This document shows positions 58,371 to 64,000 of a DNA stretch of 64,000 nt, piece by piece. The notes under the pieces are model-generated. The model saw nothing but the letters and a program-made list of their open reading frames with translations, ran no database searches and was not told the DNA's origin. Source of the DNA: Zonotrichia leucophrys gambelii. Its lineage: Eukaryota; Chordata; Aves; Passeriformes; Passerellidae. The stretch covers positions 49,013,585 to 49,077,584 of the forward strand of contig NC_088170.1 in the NCBI RefSeq assembly GCF_028769735.1, given 5' to 3'. Within the stretch, counting starts at the first letter, position 1. Every line of letters starts with the position of its first letter. The position numbers were made by a program, and so were the translations under genes.

Positions 58371-61300
58371 TTCTGGCACTTAATTGTGGTTTAAACATTC
58401 AGAGATTTCTCTTTCTGTGCTTTAAGATTATTGTCCTTTTAATTCCTAGATTTGCCATCAATTTTTTTTTAGAGAATGTTACAAAAGTTGAGCTAGAAAA
58501 GTAATGTTTGAAATGAATGCTAAAAAAGAAGTTGTGAGACAGATGATTAGCCTGAGCAGTACATTCAAATTTATTTTCCATCTTTTCACCCTCTCTAACA
58601 ACAGTCCTCTGGACTTTTATTTTCTGTTGAAGTGTGACACATTACAGGAGAGCATAATTTCAGCTCTAACAAGTATTCAATTCTATTTCTGCTTACAGGG
58701 TAGTGTATGCTAGCATCATCCTGGGTTGCACTAGGTGGAGGGAGTTGATGTCTCCCCGTGGCTCAGCATGGACCCAAGGGCAGGGAGTCACAGCTGCCTT
58801 CTCTCTGCTGGGCTGCTGGATCCCCTGACTTTTGAGATGCTATTTCATGACCAGTTTCTTGGGGCTTGGTGCATTAATATTTGTTTTAGTCACTACTTGG
58901 AACATGCACTTACCCTGAGAGTGTTTAGCGTTACCAGCAACAAAGTGAACTCAGATTAAGAAATTATTTCTGATAGCAATGAAAAGACATTTGAGACAGG
59001 TGTTCCTTCCTTCATCCTCTGGTGTTTCCTCTCAGTTTCTCGGCTTATTCACATACTTGCCAGTGGTCTGTACATAATAAAGTCTCAAAGTGCTATATTT
59101 TAATTCCTGTTGGAAATCAGAGCTTCTCCAATATTTAATTACTCTGAACTGAAATTATGCAGAAGGTTTGTCCCTTTTCAATAACTTTTTGGAATGCTTT
59201 AAACCATAAATAAAAATTCAATTTCCTCTTTCTTCTTACTCTCAGTAGGATTAAATAATGCTATAAAAGATAAATCAAATTCCAACTCCTTAAACTTCTT
59301 TCGTTGCTTTAGATTTATTTGTAATTTTCAAACTAAATCAAATTTGAACTTAAACCTTTCTGCCCCTTAGCCATGATCCTTTTGTCCTTCAATATTACCC
59401 CCATCTAAGTAACAATGGGGGAATAAAATATGGGTTATAGCTTTGTCACTATAAATTTTATCTAAGTTCATTCCTGGAGCCATTTATTTGCCTTGCAATA
59501 GACCTAAAATCTTGTCTCTTTTCATATTAGGAAAAGTCATACTTTGTTTAATTAGGTTTTTTTTTAAATTTTGAATGTTGAGGAGTAGAGATCAAGTTGA
59601 TATTGGTGGGTAGAAGAAAAAAAGGATTCAAAACTTGAGAAAGCAAAGGGGAAATTCTGAGGACAGTGAGGACAGTCAAAAGACTCCATGTCTTCAACAA
59701 AGACAAATGTCACCCTAGGTTACTGTTCAGAAAATATCCAGATGGTTTTCTCTGCCTTTCTTTATGACTTTCTATCAGGTCATCCTCAAATAGATTCACT
59801 CCTCTATTTTTAGTTCATTCATTATTCCTCTTCATCTCCCTCTGTGGTGATGAAGGGACAGGTCTGGTGTCAGTGGAAGCAATTTGAAATGAATAGATGT
59901 GCTAACTGACCCCTTCACAGCTACATCACAAAAAACATTTAGTACTGCTATTTATGGTCTACACAAAGGATTCAAGCTCTTAAATTACTTCAAAACAAAA
60001 GTATCATTTGGAGGTTATTGCCAAAGCTTGTCCTACACAATTAGTCTCTACTCTCACAATAATAGCTAAAAAGCTGTTTACTGGTCTCCAAAAAGTGGAT
60101 TCTGGTTTTCAATAATTGCCAATCATAAATAATAGTAAGGGGTTAACTTGAGTGTAAGATATCGTCTTAAAAATTACCTAAAATACCTATCAAAATCAAA
60201 TATATATCATCTATACTTTGATAGCCAAATTTAATCAATCAAGTACAATCTAGTTTGATTTTTAAGAGGTGTAATACAATGAACAGTATATTGTATTACA
60301 TGTTTAGAAAAAATAGGTTATTATATGCAATAATAGGTCTGCCAATCATCTGGACTCATTAACAGGTAGACCTAAAAGTTTGTGACAGTTTCAAATTCAA
60401 AGCAGAACTTTTCATTTACTGTAGTCAAGTAAGTCAAGTCACATATTCAGTGAACTCTTTTATTGTACAGTTTAATTACTTATATAAAGCTTAGTGTATT
60501 TTTACTGCATCTTTCAAACTGTCCAAGTGGCCTATTTTTTTCATTTTTCAATTGATTTCATTTTTTCTTTTTAGTCTTTCAGAATTTCATAAACTTCCTT
60601 GAACTTTTACTATCTTCTATACTTTTTCTGTAATGGGCATCAAAGTGTATATATTAGGTCAGATATACATCCTCCATATTAGATGGGTTTTGAAGAAAGT
60701 GCTCAGATGGAAACTGAATCTTGTTCTATCTGATAGATGGGCAAAAAATTCAGTATTTTTTGATACAGGTTGCAGCCAGATTGCATTGCTACTGAGAAAT
60801 CACACACAGGTCAGGAGACAAAATTAGAGGTACATATCCCAGTAAAAATCTAAGTATCTGACAGGAGACACAAACGTAATAGACACAGGGAAAAAAATCA
60901 GTGAGATCTCAATTTATCTTTTAGCAATTGAATGACAGTTTTACAAGCAAGTGAAGGTTGGCCAAAAGGGAGCTGATGAAGGATGGACAGCAGCACTGTA
61001 ATTTGACAAGGTGAATTTGACAGGGAGTTTCAGATTGCCAAAAACCACAGCAGACAACCTGTAAGATGACACAATAGTAGAAAAGGTATATAATACTTCT
61101 TAGCAAAGTTATAACAGAACAAGGAGCTTCTAGCAGATTGGAAATTACACTACATTTAATCTAAATTCAATGGAAGGACACATAGCCAGAAAGGAATTCC
61201 AGCTATTCAGTTTAGGCAATGATTATACATAGGCCAAGTCACTCTCCAGGTTTGTTTACCTTTCTCATTTGACACAGGAGCCACCCTTACTATTTCAGTT

Positions 61301-61542
61301 TAAAGACTCATATGGCTAAATTAAGTGAGTGTATCCTACTCACTCTAACAAACAATGCAAGTAAGGTAATGTGGGGTGTACTGAGAGCTTATAAAAAGTG
61401 TGGCGGATATCTAGTTCTGTATGTTCTACTGCTCCAGGGCAGCTTGTTCAGTGTCATCAAGAAGACTACAACAATCCTATTGGGGAAAGTGCTTTTCTTT
61501 TTGTTTTGTGTGCTCTCCCCACCCACAAGACAAAATGTACAA
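58371..61542. other. Unique DNA, no gene recognised
   Basis: Mostly AT-rich. A GC-richer patch at 58700-58870 looks repeat-like but I cannot name it; a 74-codon open frame there is not supported as a gene. Confidence 0.45.
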
Positions 61543-61640
61543 TCATAGATTCATAGAACTGTTAAAGATAAAAAAGAGCTCTAAGATCATGGAGTCCTTA
61601 AGGGCAACATCCATGTTGGACCACAACTAAACAGGAAGTC
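61543..61640 (-). mobile_element. Short CR1 3' end fragment
   Basis: On the plus strand AATCATAGATTCATAGAACTG is followed by AAGAGCTCTAAGATCATGGA, which is the reversed 3' tip of a CR1 element. Only about 100 bases are recognisable. Confidence 0.75.
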
Positions 61641-64000
61641 AGTTAATCTGTATCAAATTTCTGTTGAAAAGATAATCAGAAAGATTGTTTTTTAATTGAT
61701 CACTCATGACTGAATCCTTCAAACCCGTAGTCATGATTCTACACACTCTCAGACGAGGTAACTTTTTAGCTTCTGCTAACATGTCACTTTCTTAGTAATT
61801 CTAGGAAGCTAAAGAAAAAATTGTAAAATCTGAAGATGACAGAGTTGCTTTCATGACCATTATGAATCATATGAATTAGGCGTATTAGCATAGATAAGAA
61901 CTGGAGAAACAGACACAAAAAGCAACATGAAGACAGGATTTCTACTACCAACAACACAGTATTTGCATTTAAATTTTAAAATGTGTGAAGTTTTTCTCTA
62001 CAGAAGCATTGAAAAAAATAAGACCTGGATAGGGTCTTCTCGCTAGGAGTCTAAGAATCTATAAAACACCAAATATTGTAAGACTAATAATATGAACACC
62101 AGTCCATGCAAAGTCATAATTCTGCACTTTAGAAAAGAGATGAGAAAAAAAATCATGGGCCTTTCAGACTCAAGAGAAAGTGATAGAAAAAACAGTACAA
62201 TTAGCTGCCCCAGTTTTTTTGATCCTGCTGTCCCTGTACAAATGAAGTACATGTCTGCAGCAAAGACTGATTTCAACAAATATGAATGACTGACATTACA
62301 CTACTCTTCTGTTGCATTCAAATCTAACAGCTGACAACCACATTCTACAGTCATTGAAAATATTTCAAATTTTACAAGTGAAGATAGTCAAATTTATCTT
62401 TTTTTATGGGGAGGTCTGTCAGCTACCAGCTGCTATAGTATAAATGGTTCAAGTATCATGCCATCAAAGAATTTTAGTAATTGTTGTTTGTAGTGTCTTT
62501 TAGCCATATTAAAATGTAACATACAGTTAATGAAGTAACTGAATTGAGGGTTTTATTCCATTTTTAAAATTATTTATTTACTGGTATGAAAAAATGCATT
62601 TCAAAATGCGTCTCATATAAAATATTTGTTAGTTTTGCTTGGGGAAAGAAAGGTCAGAAATTGTGTTGTTGAGTTGCTTCACTTTATGAAGAATGTATGG
62701 AGCCAGGGATGAGAAGAAATGGAGATAAGGATGTATAGAAGGCCATGATCTGATAGGAAACAACAACAGGAATTCAGGCCATTTTTAAAACCACAGACTC
62801 CAAACAATTCCCGAATATCAAAGAATACAAGCCCTGTGTTTGCACAAGAATTTTGTTCTGTCTAATTAAGCTAAAACTGGATTTTTTCATGCATTATTTC
62901 CGCATAAATAAATTATGGTTTCTATACACACATATTTCCAGAGACCTCCTTCTACCCAGAGACCTACTCCTACCCAGGAGGCAGCTCCTCTGCTGGGACA
63001 CATCACTGTGTAATCTGACTCCTCAAAGAAAAAAGTTATATGTAGTCACACTTACTAATCGTAGCTCTCTTATGTAATTTTTTTCAACAATGCTCTCCTG
63101 CAGTGCATTTTCTCCCTCTTTCTCATTAAAAAAAAAACAACAATAAACAGAGGGGATTATTGTCCCAGTCATGTACAGTGCAACTGTATCATAAAGCAGG
63201 GAAAAGGGAGTATATCCAGCTGTGCTTTAAGTGTTACACAGGTTTTGCATATTCATAGTTTGGAGACCCACCTGCTGAGTTAATACAAACAAAAAAAAAT
63301 CATATAGAGCTGAACTTCTAAAGAGAAAACTATGAGAATATATTATAGAGCATAAAATCAGAAAAGAACAACAGGATACAATACCAGTTATGTGAAAAGC
63401 ATGTGAGCAATGTCATAGAAATGTAATTAACTGAATACATTGATTTCATTAAGGTATATTCAGATCAGTCCAACTCCTTCTTTATATAGTATAAATATGA
63501 AACCTATGAAATATGTAAAGACAGCTGGGATGTTCATTTTGGTTCATATTTTTGTTCTGAAATGGAGATATGACAAAGGAGTTGAGATTATGAAACCATC
63601 ACACAAAGAATGTAGCAGTCTTATATTAATACATATTAACATAACTAGCTGATAAAATCTCATTCTGCTTCATGACTTTATTTTTGACTTGAATCAAGAT
63701 TGCCTTGTATTCACATTTATAGAATTACTGACACCTATTCCTGTTTTTCCATCAACCAAGGAAGAATCATGTACCAGGTGAGCTCTGTTAATTGGAGTAA
63801 AAACCACTTTAGCTTTCAAGTGATTGTGAGATTCTGAAAGGTATGTTTAAAGCCATATTTTCCATGACTCTGTCTTCTATTGATCATTATTTTCCTCTCC
63901 TTTGCCATTCATTACTTTGTAGTAATTTAAAAGATTGTTTTCTTATATTGCTTTTTCATAACATTAGAAATGAGAACTCGGAGGATGATGTTATCACACA
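61641..64000. other. Unique AT-rich DNA to the window end
   Basis: Nothing is recognised apart from an 18-bp tandem duplication (62938-62973) and an A-run (63127-63137). Open frames reach at most 78 codons. Confidence 0.5.
62938..62973. repeat. 18-bp tandem duplication
   Basis: CCAGAGACCTCCTTCTAC (62938-62955) is followed directly by CCAGAGACCTACTCCTAC (62956-62973), differing at three positions, and then by a partial CCAGGA unit. Confidence 0.9.

Overview
The window looks like avian nuclear DNA, most likely from a songbird (passerine). It is AT-rich and dominated by non-coding sequence. The recognisable interspersed repeats are CR1 LINEs with the typical bird 3' end, two tRNA-Ile-headed SINEs with a CR1-like tail (the TguSINE1 type known from songbirds), and fragments of two endogenous-retrovirus LTR families common in birds. 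Family names come from remembered consensus sequences; no database search was run.

I can support no protein-coding host gene, rRNA, functional tRNA or CRISPR array. The longest open frames lie inside repeats or are about as long as chance allows in sequence of this composition. The window is best read as a gene desert or part of a very long intron.

Layout. 1-2268: AT-rich, nothing recognised. 2269-3049: a compact cluster of an LTR fragment (minus), an opposed LTR head (plus) and a CR1 3' end (plus). 3050-10962: unique AT-rich DNA with a perfect 12-bp hairpin and a 19-bp tandem duplication. 10963-11855: an almost complete solo LTR of family A (plus). 11856-18112: unique DNA with one stretch that could be a conserved element. 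18113-32751: a repeat-richer zone with a CR1 (minus), a SINE (plus), an LTR-B tail (plus), two partial LTR-A copies (plus) and a 1.06-kb LTR-A (minus) that carries an inverted internal block. 35600-36730: a decayed CR1 (plus) interrupted by an (ATAAT)n microsatellite. 39594-40106: LTR-B (minus). 43280-45745: the 5' part of a CR1 (minus) with remnants of the ORF1 esterase and ORF2 endonuclease. 46112-46252: the second SINE (minus). 48950-50800: a very old CR1 (plus). 51420-51990: the best candidate for a conserved regulatory element. 52974-53250, 57878-58370 and 61543-61640: CR1 3' ends (minus). The rest to 64000 is unique AT-rich DNA.

There is no set of genes working together here. The history visible is layered retrotransposition. 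CR1 proteins from intact copies elsewhere would have mobilised both the truncated CR1s and, through the shared 3' tail, the SINEs. The LTRs appear to be solo or partial remnants, since I see no gag or pol coding between paired LTRs. No new multi-gene system is visible. The most unusual objects are the LTR with an inverted internal segment and the CR1 copy that still retains 5' coding regions.
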